From: an uncultured Eubacteriales bacterium
Lineage (GTDB): Bacteria; Bacillota; Clostridia; Christensenellales; Aristaeellaceae
Reading direction: 5' to 3'
DNA: 61,196 nucleotides
Assembly (NCBI GenBank): GCA_900540045.1
Contig: UQEF01000004.1
Span: 1 to 61,196 of the forward strand
The notes beneath the pieces are model-generated. The model ran no database searches. It had not been told where the DNA came from and worked only from the letters and a program-made list of their open reading frames with translations. Position 1 is the first letter of the stretch. Each line of letters starts with the position of its first letter. Shown here piece by piece: positions 49,481 through 57,556 of this stretch. The position numbers and the translations under genes are program-made.

Positions 49481-49846
49481 ATGACGATCCGGGAGCTGAT
49501 TCCCGTGCTGGATGCGCGGGTGCTTTGCGGCGAGGATAAGCTGGACCAGGAGGTCAAGAGCGCCTGCGGAAGCGATCTGATGAGCGATGTGCTGGCCTTT
49601 GTCAAGGACAAGACGGTGCTCATTACGGGACTCACCAACATTCACGTGATGCGCACGGCCGAAATGCTGGATATTCACTGTGTGGTCTTTGCGCGGGGAA
49701 AGGTGCCCTCGGAGGAAATTCTGGAGGAGGCAAGGGACCTGGGCATCGTGGTGCTGGCGACGGAACACACCACCTATACCGCCTGCGGGCTGATGTACAT
49801 GGCAGGGATCCGCGGCACCAACGAGCGCACCGGCGCTCATGCGTGA
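49481..49846 (+). CDS. DRTGG-domain protein of the sensory hydrogenase cluster
   Basis: 121 residues: TIRELIPVLDARVLCGEDKLDQEVKSACGSDLMSDVLAFVKDKTVLITG, then VVFARGKVPSEEILEEARDLGIVVLATEHTTYTACGLMYMAG. This is a stand-alone DRTGG-type domain, also found in Pta and CBS/DRTGG proteins and thought to sense nucleotides or cofactors. A second copy follows the sensory hydrogenase. GGAGGT precedes the start. Confidence 0.8.
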   Translation: MTIRELIPVLDARVLCGEDKLDQEVKSACGSDLMSDVLAFVKDKTVLITGLTNIHVMRTAEMLDIHCVVFARGKVPSEEILEEARDLGIVVLATEHTTYTACGLMYMAGIRGTNERTGAHA

Positions 49847-49860
49847 AGGGAAGGGTACGA

Positions 49861-50283
49861 ATGAGCCTGCTAACCAATACCTATGACGTGCACAAAGGCG
49901 AGTTTGAAACCGCCGGCGACGCCTCCGCCAGCATCAAGCGCAAGCTCAAGCAGCTCGGTGTAGACAGTGCGATACTCCGGCGCGTGGCGGTCGCCAGCTA
50001 CGAAGCCGAGCTAAATCTGATCATCCACAGCCTGGGCGGACGGCTCACCATGGAGATGAATCCGGAGCACATCGTGCTGATCTCCAGGGATGTGGGCCCC
50101 GGCATTGCGGATATTGACAAAGCCATGCAGGAGGGCTTCTCCACCGCCAGCGAGGAGGCGCGCGACCTGGGCTTTGGCGCAGGCATGGGCCTGCCGAATA
50201 TGCGCCGCAACGCCGACGGCTTCTCCATTGAAAGCCAGCCGGGCGTGGGCACCACCATACAGATGGAATTCAGGCTGAAATAG
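49861..50283 (+). CDS. HATPase / serine-protein-kinase-like ATP-binding protein
   Basis: 140 residues. RRVAVASYEAELNLIIHSLGG is the N-box, DVGPGI the G1 box and FGAGMGLPNMRRNADGFSIES the G2 region of the GHKL fold, as in anti-sigma kinases of the RsbW/SpoIIAB type. The start at 49861 follows GAAGGGTA. Lying between the DRTGG and sensory hydrogenase genes, it could phosphorylate a partner in response to redox or H2. Confidence 0.85.
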   Translation: MSLLTNTYDVHKGEFETAGDASASIKRKLKQLGVDSAILRRVAVASYEAELNLIIHSLGGRLTMEMNPEHIVLISRDVGPGIADIDKAMQEGFSTASEEARDLGFGAGMGLPNMRRNADGFSIESQPGVGTTIQMEFRLK

Positions 50284-50311
50284 CGCGCGGCCTGTTTCGG
50301 AGGAATGAGCC

Positions 50312-51619
50312 ATGGACCAGAAGTTTTTCCATTCCGTTCGCCTGGACAAGGAAAAATGCAAGGGCTGCACCAACTGCCTAAAGCGATGTCCAACGGAGGC
50401 CATCCGCGTGCGCGGCGGACGGGCGCATATCATTAACGAGCGTTGCATCGACTGCGGCGAATGCATCCGCGTGTGCGATTACCACGCCAAATACGCTCAG
50501 ACCGATCCGCTGGCCAGCATCAACCGCTTCAAGTATAAGATCGCGCTGCCTGCGCCCTCCCTTTACGGGCAATTCAAACACCTCATCAGCGCCTCACAGG
50601 TGCTGGAGGGGCTGCTGAAAATGGGGTTTGATGACGTGTTCGAGGTGGCAGAGGGAGCGGACATCGTCACCCGCGCCATCCGTGAGCGCATGCGGGGCAT
50701 GGGGCGCGACCGCTACCCCGTCATCTCTTCGGCGTGCCCGGCCATCGTACGTTTGATCCGCGTGCGCTTTCCGGAGCTGATTCCACACATCATCGACGTG
50801 CGCCAGCCCATGGAGGTGGCCGCCATGGTCGCCCGCCGCGAGTTCTGCCGCGCGCATGACGCAAAGCCGGAGGAGGTCGGGTGCTTTTTCATCACGCCCT
50901 GCGCGGCCAAGGTAACGGCCATCCGCAACCCCATCGGACATGAGACCTCCGCCGTGGACGGGGCCATCTCCATGCTGGAAATCTACGGCCTGCTCTCCAG
51001 CCACATCAAGTCAAGCCCCGTGGACGCGGCGCATCCTGCCCGTGCCACCGCCTATGGTGTGGGCTGGGCCAGCAGCGGCGGCGAGGCGGCAGCGGTATGC
51101 CCCGAACACAGCATGAGTGTGGACGGGATTGAAAACGTCATCCGTGTGCTGGAGGAAATTGAAAACGATAAATTGCCGGATCTGGTCTTTTTTGAGGGCG
51201 CGGCCTGTACGGGCGGATGCGTGGGCGGCCCGCTCACCTTTGAGAACACCTATGTGGCGCGCGGAGCGGTCCGGGCGCTGATGCGCGGATGCGATATCAC
51301 CCATCCCGATGAGCGCGTTCGCGCCTCCTATCTGACCAAGTATAATCTTCTGGCGGATAAACACATCTCCGCCAACAGCGCCATGCGTCTGGACGACGAT
51401 ATCGTGGAAGCCATGCGCAAGATGGAGCAGATGGAGGACATCGTGCGCAGGCTTCCCGGCTATGACTGCGGAAGCTGCGGAAGCCCCACCTGCCGTACCT
51501 TTGCCGAGGATATTGTGCGGGGCTACTGCAACGAGATGGACTGCATCCACATCCTCAAGGAACAGCTCAAGGTCATGGCGCAGAAGATGGTGGAGCTGGC
51601 CAAAACAACCAGAGAATAG
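50312..51619 (+). CDS. Sensory-type [FeFe] hydrogenase (HydS-like)
   Basis: 435 residues. N-terminal two [4Fe-4S] motifs (CKGCTNCLKRCP, CIDCGECIRVCDYH). The H-cluster domain has L1 SSACPA (Ser139-Pro143), L2 TPCAAK (Cys197) and L3 EGAACTGGCVGG (Cys299, Cys303), so the four presumed cluster ligands remain but the proton-relay cysteine before Cys142 is Ala141. A C-terminal Fe-S motif CGSCGSPTCRTFAEDI (about 390) is the PF04060-like four-cysteine site. Such proteins are thought to sense H2 and not to turn over quickly. Flanked by DRTGG genes and a HATPase, in the Thermotoga TM1420-TM1423-like style. Confidence 0.88.
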   Translation: MDQKFFHSVRLDKEKCKGCTNCLKRCPTEAIRVRGGRAHIINERCIDCGECIRVCDYHAKYAQTDPLASINRFKYKIALPAPSLYGQFKHLISASQVLEGLLKMGFDDVFEVAEGADIVTRAIRERMRGMGRDRYPVISSACPAIVRLIRVRFPELIPHIIDVRQPMEVAAMVARREFCRAHDAKPEEVGCFFITPCAAKVTAIRNPIGHETSAVDGAISMLEIYGLLSSHIKSSPVDAAHPARATAYGVGWASSGGEAAAVCPEHSMSVDGIENVIRVLEEIENDKLPDLVFFEGAACTGGCVGGPLTFENTYVARGAVRALMRGCDITHPDERVRASYLTKYNLLADKHISANSAMRLDDDIVEAMRKMEQMEDIVRRLPGYDCGSCGSPTCRTFAEDIVRGYCNEMDCIHILKEQLKVMAQKMVELAKTTRE

Positions 51620-51631
51620 GGGAATGAACGT

Positions 51632-51979
51632 ATGACCGTGCGGGAACTGATGGCGCTGATCGGCGCCGAAAATCTCAATGATACCGCCCCGCTGGATGCG
51701 GAAATCACCTGCGGCTACAGCTGCGACCTGCTTAGCTGGGTGCTGGCGCACGGCAAGCAGGGCATGGCCTGGTGCACGGTGCAGACGCATGTGAACGTGA
51801 TCGCCGTGGCGGTGCTGATGGAAATGGCCTGTGTGATTCTGGTGGAAGGCGTGGAGGCCGAACCAGCCTCGCTCAAAAAGGCGCAGGACGAGGACATGCC
51901 CGTGCTCGCCACCGGCAAGACGGCCTATGAGGTGAGCGTGCTCATGGGGCAGGCGGGCGTACCTGCGCCCGTGGAGTGA
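51632..51979 (+). CDS. DRTGG-domain protein, second copy
   Basis: 115 residues: MTVRELMALIGAENLNDTAPLDAEITCGYSCDLLSWVLAHGKQGMAWCTVQTHVNVIAVAVLMEMACVILVEGVEAEPASLKKAQDEDMPVLATGKTAYEVSVLMGQAG. It is a paralogue of the protein at 49481 (similar opening TxRELxxL and ATxxTAY ending), with a four-cysteine-poor core. The stop is 1 base before the PHP gene start. Confidence 0.8.
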   Translation: MTVRELMALIGAENLNDTAPLDAEITCGYSCDLLSWVLAHGKQGMAWCTVQTHVNVIAVAVLMEMACVILVEGVEAEPASLKKAQDEDMPVLATGKTAYEVSVLMGQAGVPAPVE

Positions 51980-51980
51980 G

Positions 51981-52706
51981 ATGGCCGCCTATTGCGACCT
52001 GCATATCCACAGCTGCCTGTCCCCTTGCGCCGACGATGACATGACCCCGTGGAACCTCGTGGGCATGGCGCGGGTGAAGGGGCTGGATGTGATCGCCCTC
52101 ACCGACCACAATACCGCCCGCAACACGCCGGAGGCCATGGCGGCGGGCGAGGCCTACGGCGTGCAGGTCATTCCCGGCATGGAGATCTCCAGCCGGGAGG
52201 AGGTGCACATCCTGGGCTATTTTTCCTCCGTGGCGGAGGCACTCGCTGCGGGGGAGGCTGTCTATGCCCACCTGCCGCAGGTGCTAAACCAACCGGCCCT
52301 GTTTGGCAACCAGATCATCATCGGAGCGGATGACAGTCCCACCGGGACGCTGGAAAAGCTGCTCATTAACGCCACGGACCTCAGCGTGGAAGAGGTCTGT
52401 GCGCTTGTCCGCGCCTTTGGGGGCGTGCCCGTGCCCGCGCACATCAACCGCGGCGCAAACGGCATGATCGGCGCGCTGGGCCTGATGCCCTTTCTGCCGG
52501 ACCATCCGGTCGTGGAGGTCTATCCAGGCGTCCCCTGTCCGGCCTATGCAACAAAGGGTCGCTTTGTCATCCACTCCAGCGATGCGCACCGCCTGGAGGA
52601 TATACAGGAACGCATCTTTTCACTGGACACACATCCTACGGCGCGGGATGTAATGCGCCTGCTCAGGGCGCTGGACGGCCGCCAGATACCCCAAAACGGC
52701 ATTTGA
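51981..52706 (+). CDS. PHP-domain metal-dependent phosphoesterase
   Basis: 241 residues. CDLHIHSCLSPCADDDMTP (HxH), ALTDHNT, PGMEISSREEVHILGYF and HSSDAHRLED are the PHP trinuclear metal motifs, as in YciV-like phosphatases that hydrolyse nucleotide 3'-phosphates or small phosphate esters. Between the sensory block and the cobalamin riboswitch; its TGA overlaps the -35 of the following promoter. Confidence 0.9.
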   Translation: MAAYCDLHIHSCLSPCADDDMTPWNLVGMARVKGLDVIALTDHNTARNTPEAMAAGEAYGVQVIPGMEISSREEVHILGYFSSVAEALAAGEAVYAHLPQVLNQPALFGNQIIIGADDSPTGTLEKLLINATDLSVEEVCALVRAFGGVPVPAHINRGANGMIGALGLMPFLPDHPVVEVYPGVPCPAYATKGRFVIHSSDAHRLEDIQERIFSLDTHPTARDVMRLLRALDGRQIPQNGI

Positions 52707-52731
52707 CGCGGTGAGGCGCATGCCGTATAAT
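52703..52731 (+). promoter_or_regulatory. Promoter of the cobalamin riboswitch-BtuFCD transcript
   Basis: TTGACG (52703-52708, overlapping the PHP stop), 17-base spacer, TATAAT (52726-52731). It begins a 370-base leader that contains the riboswitch. Confidence 0.85.
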
Positions 52732-52747
52732 ACAGTTACAAGTGAAT

Positions 52748-52955
52748 AGCCGGTGTATCTGCGTGGAAACACGCGGCGGAGACGATTGCCTCCGTCATGG
52801 GAACTGGATGCGATTTCCAGACTCACCCGGGAACCGTGAAACGGACGAAAGGACAGGGAAGCGCCGCGGGCTTATGGCCCTACCGGCCGCTTCCAGCCAC
52901 TGCGCGAGCGGGAAGGCGTCCAAGTAGGATGAAGTCAAGTCGGGAGACCTGTTTA
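52748..52955 (+). ncRNA. Cobalamin (adenosylcobalamin-class) riboswitch
   Basis: The core B12-box GCCACTG is at 52896-52902, with CGGGAAGG downstream and a conserved 3' segment GATGAAGTCAAGTCGGGAGACCTG-like at about 52929-52951 (AAGTC, GGGAGACC). The 5' end has a GCCGGTG-like element at about 52750-52756. The leader is followed by a terminator at 53016-53049, the expected expression platform, and then by a B12-type ABC importer. Exact boundaries need a covariance search. Confidence 0.85.
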
Positions 52956-53015
52956 CACCGTGATCCCCGGGATGGAACATGCTATGAAAGCCTGGCGAAA
53001 GCCGCGTCTTTTGAT

Positions 53016-53049
53016 CGCGCCATCCTGTCAAAGGAATGGCGCGGTTTTT
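53016..53049 (+). terminator. Riboswitch-controlled terminator
   Basis: CGCGCCAT (53016-53023) / ATGGCGCG (53036-53043), 12-base loop, then TTTTT (53045-53049). It stops transcription 52 bases before the btuF-like ATG when the riboswitch has bound cobalamin, by analogy with known switches. Confidence 0.85.
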
Positions 53050-53100
53050 GCGTTTTCCCGCGATTCATTTGTGCAAAAACACAAAGGAGGAATCGAACCC

Positions 53101-54018
53101 ATGAAAACCCGAAAGATCCTGTCCCTGATCTCGGCGCTCATGCTTGCGCTGGCCGCCCCGGCCTCTCTGGCAGAGGGCCTCGCGCTGACCGATATGGCAG
53201 GCCGTGAAATCACGCTGGACGCGCCCGCTGCCCGCGTGATCGCCCTCAATCCCGCCGACTGCGAAATTCTTTACGCTCTTGGCGCGGAAGATGTGCTGGT
53301 GGGCCGCGGCGAATACTGCAACTATCCCGAAGCCGTGCTGGAACTGCCCAGCGTCAACAGCGGCACGGAGACAAATATTGAACAGATTCTGGCGCTGGAG
53401 CCCGATGTGATCGTCATGAGCAAAATGGCCCAGACGGTCGAGCAGGTGGAAGCGCTGGAGGCAGCCGGTGTGCGGGTTGTCATTTCCGATGCGCAGAACA
53501 TGGCGGGCGTATATGATGCCATCGCCATGCTGGGCGCGTTGACGGGGAAGCAGGAAGAGGCTGCCGCACTTTCGTCCCAGATGCAGGAGGGCTTTGACGC
53601 GCTCCGGGAAAAGGCTGAGGATACCGGAAAAACCGTGTACTTCGAGGTTTCTCCCCTGGAGTGGGGCCTGTGGACCAGCGGCGCGGATACTTTCCTGGAC
53701 GAGCTGGCGCAAATCGTGGGTCTGACCAACGCCTTCGCCGACGTGAGCGGCTGGGCCGAGATCTCGCAGGAGCAGGCGCTTGCGCGCGACCCGGACTACA
53801 TCGTGACCACCGCGGCATATTACGGCGAGGGCGAGCAGCCCGTGGAGGAAATCATGTCCCGCGAGGGATGGCAGGATCTGAAAGCCGTCAAGAACGGTGC
53901 GGTTTACAATGCCGACGCGGATATGACCTCCCGTCCCGGCCCGCGCCTGCTGGATGCGGCGCAGGATCTGTTCGACTTCGTCTATGGTGCGGATGAGGCC
54001 GCGCAGCCTGCGGCATGA
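53101..54018 (+). CDS. btuF: Cobalamin/cobamide ABC transporter substrate-binding protein (BtuF-like)
   Basis: 305 residues. Signal peptide MKTRKILSLISALMLALAAPASLA; the mature protein has the BtuF/FhuD helical-backbone fold (GREITLDAPAARVIALNPADCEILYALGAEDVLVG, NIEQILALEPDVIVM, DLKAVKNGAVYNADADMTSRPGPRLLDAA). The riboswitch upstream makes B12 the likely ligand. Start from AAGGAGG-preceded ATG 53101. There is no lipobox cysteine. Its stop overlaps the permease start (ATGA). Confidence 0.83.
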   Translation: MKTRKILSLISALMLALAAPASLAEGLALTDMAGREITLDAPAARVIALNPADCEILYALGAEDVLVGRGEYCNYPEAVLELPSVNSGTETNIEQILALEPDVIVMSKMAQTVEQVEALEAAGVRVVISDAQNMAGVYDAIAMLGALTGKQEEAAALSSQMQEGFDALREKAEDTGKTVYFEVSPLEWGLWTSGADTFLDELAQIVGLTNAFADVSGWAEISQEQALARDPDYIVTTAAYYGEGEQPVEEIMSREGWQDLKAVKNGAVYNADADMTSRPGPRLLDAAQDLFDFVYGADEAAQPAA

Positions 54019-55061
54019 GGCGTGCAGTCCGCCCGTCCGGGGGGCTTCCCTGGTATGGATACGCCGTGCTGTGTCTGTTGGCGGCGGCCACGCTGTGCCT
54101 GTGCGTATCGTTGGGCAGCGTGGCAGTCCCCATCGGGGACACAGCGGCGGCCATCTGGAATGCCGTGTGGGGGCGGGAACTGCCCCAGGGCATTTCCCGC
54201 ACGATCATTCTGGGTGTGCGTCTGCCGCGCGTGCTGGCCACGGCGCTGTGCGGCGGCGCGCTGGCACTGTGCGGCGCGGCCATGCAGGGACTGCTGCGCA
54301 ACCCTTTGGCGGACGGGTCCACATTAGGCGTCAGTGCAGGCGCCTCGCTGGGCGCGGTGACGGCGCTGCTGCTGGGCATTTCCTTTCCCGGCCTGCCCTT
54401 TGCGGGCACTATGGTGATGGCCATGCTGTTTGCGCTGGGGTCGCTGATTTTGATTCTTTCGCTGGCCTATGCGGCGGACCGGGGAATGAGCACGCAGACC
54501 ATCATCCTCATGGGCGTGGTGCTGAGCATGTTTGTCACCAGCATTATCAGCCTGCTCACCGCCTTTTCGGGGGAAAAGCTGCGCTCCATCACCTTCTGGA
54601 CCATGGGCTCGCTCTCGGGTGCAGGGTACACGGAGACGCTGGTGCTGCTGGCTGCGCTGGCGGTTTTTGGCGGCGTGCTGCTTTCCCGTGCGGACGAACT
54701 CAACGCCTTTTCGCTGGGTGAGGACGCGGCGCGCCATATGGGCGTGGCGGTGGGACCGGTCAAGCTGGGGGTGCTGGTGTGCGTGGCTTCGCTGATCGGC
54801 GTATGCGTATCCGTGGGAGGCAGCATCGGCTTTGTGGGGCTGATCGTGCCGCATGCGGCACGGCTGTTCATCGGGGCCAATCATCGCCGTGTACTGCCGC
54901 TGTCTGTGTTCATGGGAGCCATTTTTCTCATGCTGGCGGATTTGCTGGCGCGCACGGTGGTCAGTCCCATTGAACTGCCCATCGGTGTGGTCACCTCGCT
55001 GGTGGGAGCGGTGGTGTTTGTGGTGATCTTTTTCAGGAGGCGCAGGCTGTGCTGGAAGTAA
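54015..55061 (+). CDS. btuC: BtuC/FecCD-type ABC permease
   Basis: 348 residues, about ten membrane helices: GVRLPRVLATALCGGALALCGAAMQGLLRNPLADGSTLGVSAGASLGA is the FecCD family signature; also GSIGFVGLIVPHAARLF. Forms the channel for the preceding binding protein; overlaps both neighbours (ATGA with btuF, 13 bases with btuD). Confidence 0.9.
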   Translation: MRRAVRPSGGLPWYGYAVLCLLAAATLCLCVSLGSVAVPIGDTAAAIWNAVWGRELPQGISRTIILGVRLPRVLATALCGGALALCGAAMQGLLRNPLADGSTLGVSAGASLGAVTALLLGISFPGLPFAGTMVMAMLFALGSLILILSLAYAADRGMSTQTIILMGVVLSMFVTSIISLLTAFSGEKLRSITFWTMGSLSGAGYTETLVLLAALAVFGGVLLSRADELNAFSLGEDAARHMGVAVGPVKLGVLVCVASLIGVCVSVGGSIGFVGLIVPHAARLFIGANHRRVLPLSVFMGAIFLMLADLLARTVVSPIELPIGVVTSLVGAVVFVVIFFRRRRLCWK

Positions 55062-55843
55062 AGGGACTCACCGTCGCCTACGAGAGCGGCGACGCCGTGC
55101 GGGACGTATCTTTTACGGCGAATCAGGGTGAGTGGATCATGCTGATCGGGCCCAACGGCGCAGGGAAATCCACTTTGCTGGCAGCTGTGGCCCAGTGTGC
55201 GGTCTATCGGGGCAGTGTGCTGCTGGAGGGCCGCGACGCCCGCAGATGGAAACCCAGGGCCTTTGCACAGGCCGTGGGCGTACTGGCGCAGACACACGCA
55301 GCAGGCTATGCCTTCACTGTTGAGGAATTGGTGACCATGGGCCGCTACGCGCACACGCGCGGCTTTTTTCGCTCGCAGGACCTGGACGGTCAGGAGGCGG
55401 TGCGCCGTGCCCTGGACATGACCGGCCTGTGGAACCTGCGCGGGCGCAATGTGCAAACGCTGTCCGGGGGTGAGCTTCAGCGCGCCTTTCTGGCGCAGGC
55501 CATGGCCCAGGAGCCACGGGTGCTCCTGCTGGATGAACCGGCCAATCATCTGGATCTGGTGTACCAAAAACAGCTGTTTGAATTGATCGGACAGTGGATG
55601 GCGGAAGGGGAGCGGTGCGTGATCTCCGTGGTGCATGAGCTGAGTCTGGCTTTGCGCTACGGCACGCGCGCGGTGCTGCTGGACCATGGGTGTGTAACGG
55701 CGGATGGACCGGCGGGAGATGTGCTGGCCTCGGATGCCCTGCGCCGCGCCTACGGAATGGATGTGGCCGGTTGGATGGCGGATCTGGCTGAACGGTGGCG
55801 CAAAGTAGCCGACTGCGAAGCGCAAAGCATTCAGACAGGGTAA
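55049..55843 (+). CDS. btuD: BtuD/FepC-type ABC ATPase
   Basis: 264 residues from GTG 55049, with AGGAGGCG upstream inside the permease gene. Walker A GPNGAGKST (residues 32-40), Q-loop (AVGVLAQTH), signature TLSGGELQRAF, Walker B LLLDEPANHLDL and the H-loop HELSLALR. It powers the cobalamin importer, completing BtuFCD. Confidence 0.92.
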   Translation: MLEVKGLTVAYESGDAVRDVSFTANQGEWIMLIGPNGAGKSTLLAAVAQCAVYRGSVLLEGRDARRWKPRAFAQAVGVLAQTHAAGYAFTVEELVTMGRYAHTRGFFRSQDLDGQEAVRRALDMTGLWNLRGRNVQTLSGGELQRAFLAQAMAQEPRVLLLDEPANHLDLVYQKQLFELIGQWMAEGERCVISVVHELSLALRYGTRAVLLDHGCVTADGPAGDVLASDALRRAYGMDVAGWMADLAERWRKVADCEAQSIQTG

Positions 55844-55916
55844 ATGAGGCGGCTGGATTTGTTTTAAAAGCGTGCCTCGTGAAGGGTAGAGGCTTCCGGA
55901 CAATAATGATATTTAT

Positions 55917-55950
55917 AAGCCGCTTCTCTCAAGAGGCGGCTTTTAATTTT
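55917..55950 (+). terminator. Terminator after the BtuFCD operon
   Basis: AAGCCGC (55917-55923) / GCGGCTT (55936-55942) with TTCT...AAGA inside, followed by TTTTAATTTT. It lies in the 279-base gap before the hydrogenase operon; the rest of that gap is AT-rich and carries no gene. Confidence 0.85.
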
Positions 55951-56122
55951 CAGGACCCTATCCGAAGATTTCATTTCGGAATAAACTGGATCAATAAAAA
56001 ATTATCAATTTTCGCAAAAACGTGATGCAATTCGGTTTGTGATATGGTAAACTGTATACGTTGCGTATTCGGAGGGCATCGTCTTTTGCCCGCAATCAAA
56101 ACAGAGGAGGTCTTAGGCTGCC

Positions 56123-56596
56123 ATGTCCAATCATAACGAGAAATATGAGAAGCTGGCGCAGGTCATCCGGGAACACCGGGAGCAAAAGGGCGCGCTGATG
56201 CCTGTGCTGCAGGCGGCACAGAACATCTTTGGCTGCGTCCCGCTCGATGTGCAGGAGATCATCGCGGACGGGCTGGGCGTTACGCTCAGCGAGGTATACG
56301 GCGTAGCCACGTTCTATTCGCAGTTTTCGCTGCAGCCCAAGGGCGAGTACGTGTGCGGCGTATGCCTGGGTACTGCCTGCTATGTGAAAGGCTCACAAAA
56401 GGTGTTGGATAAGCTGTGCAGCGAGCTGGGGGTTGAGGTTGGACAGACCAGCAAGGACGGCCGCTTCACTGTGCAGGCAACCCGTTGCCTGGGCGCGTGT
56501 GGCCTGGCGCCCGTCATGATGATTAACGACGAGGTGTACGGACGCCTGACGCCGGAGGACATCCCCGATATCCTGGCCAAGTACCGCGCCTCGTAA
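56123..56596 (+). CDS. hydC: NuoE-like [2Fe-2S] subunit of the bifurcating hydrogenase (HydC)
   Basis: 157 residues. Thioredoxin-like NuoE fold with the cluster cysteines in CLGTACYVKGS (two) and RCLGACGLAP (two). In HydABC-type enzymes this subunit links HydB. It heads the five-gene hydrogenase operon, preceded by GAGGAGG. Upstream gap is 279 bases with no clear promoter match, so it may be transcribed from a weak promoter near 56030-56060. Confidence 0.92.
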   Translation: MSNHNEKYEKLAQVIREHREQKGALMPVLQAAQNIFGCVPLDVQEIIADGLGVTLSEVYGVATFYSQFSLQPKGEYVCGVCLGTACYVKGSQKVLDKLCSELGVEVGQTSKDGRFTVQATRCLGACGLAPVMMINDEVYGRLTPEDIPDILAKYRAS

Positions 56597-56603
56597 TCCG
56601 GCC

Positions 56604-57152
56604 ATGCGAGATTTGAGCATGCATGTTCTGGACATCGCCCAGAACAGTATCAAGGCGGGCGCGGCGCTGGTGACGGTTACCTTTACGGTGAATGAAAACC
56701 GGGTTCTGACCTTCTCCGTCCGCGATGACGGATGCGGCATGGCGCCGGACTTTCTGGCACGGGTGACCGATCCCTTCACCACCACGCGCACCACGCGCAA
56801 GGTGGGGCTGGGCATTCCCATGCTCAAGCAGAGCGCGGAGATGGCGGGCGGGACTTTTGGCATTGAAAGCGAGATCGGAAAAGGAACCTGGATTCACGCA
56901 TCCTTTGACCTGTCCAACATCGACTGCATCCCCATGGGGGAAATCTGCGATTCGCTGGTTACGCTGATTGTGCTCAACCCCGAAACTCCGGATTTTGTGT
57001 TCCAGGCATTCGCGCCTGAAAAAGAGGCCCTTTTTGACACGCGGCAGGTCCGCGAGGCGCTTGGAGGCGTGAGCCTGGCCGAGCCGGAGGTGGCCGCCTG
57101 GATCAAGGAAAGCATTGACGAAGAATTCAAACCGATTTTGGAGGTGTCCTGA
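56604..57152 (+). CDS. Histidine-kinase-like ATPase of the hydrogenase operon
   Basis: 182 residues. N-box LDIAQNSIKAGA (about residue 10-21), G1 box DDGCGM, and KVGLGIPMLKQSAEMAGGTFGIESEIGKGT (G2) of the GHKL ATPase fold; no dimerisation histidine is visible. Present in clostridial and Acetobacterium-type hydrogenase operons between hydC and the small [2Fe-2S] gene; role uncertain. Only weak ribosome site (CCGGCC), so translation may be coupled to hydC 7 bases upstream. Confidence 0.85.
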   Translation: MRDLSMHVLDIAQNSIKAGAALVTVTFTVNENRVLTFSVRDDGCGMAPDFLARVTDPFTTTRTTRKVGLGIPMLKQSAEMAGGTFGIESEIGKGTWIHASFDLSNIDCIPMGEICDSLVTLIVLNPETPDFVFQAFAPEKEALFDTRQVREALGGVSLAEPEVAAWIKESIDEEFKPILEVS

Positions 57153-57155
57153 TTT

Positions 57156-57530
57156 ATGAAATCCCTGGCTGAACTTGAGGCGATCCGCCAAAGGACTCTT
57201 GAAAAAGTAGCCATGCGCAAGGAAGGCGACGACGCCGTGCGCGTGGTGGTGGGCATGGCCACCTGCGGCATCGCGGCCGGCGCGCGTCCCGTAATGCTCA
57301 AATTTCTTGAGGAAATTCAAAAGCGCAACCTGCAGAACGTGACCGTTTCCCAGACCGGGTGCATCGGTATGTGCCGTCTGGAGCCCATGCTGGACGTCAT
57401 CATGCCCGGCAAGGAAAAGGTGACCTATGTGCGTGTAAACCCGGACATGGTGCCGCGCATCGTGGCTGAGCACATCGTCAACGGCCGTCCTGTGCAGGAG
57501 TACACCATCGGCGCCGCGGAAGGCGAATGA
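57156..57530 (+). CDS. [2Fe-2S] ferredoxin-like protein of the hydrogenase operon
   Basis: 124 residues. Thioredoxin-fold [2Fe-2S] domain with cluster cysteines in VGMATCGIAAGA and VSQTGCIGMCRLEPMLDV. It resembles the extra small subunit (HydD-like) of Acetobacterium-type operons. It lies 3 bases after the ATPase gene and 26 bases before hydB. Confidence 0.87.
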   Translation: MKSLAELEAIRQRTLEKVAMRKEGDDAVRVVVGMATCGIAAGARPVMLKFLEEIQKRNLQNVTVSQTGCIGMCRLEPMLDVIMPGKEKVTYVRVNPDMVPRIVAEHIVNGRPVQEYTIGAAEGE

Positions 57531-57556
57531 GAACAGAACGCTAAGGAGGAACGAAC

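Noticed and set aside
55795..56025. 76-residue plus-strand reading after btuD
   Set aside because: Overlaps the btuD end in another frame and crosses the terminator; no ribosome site.
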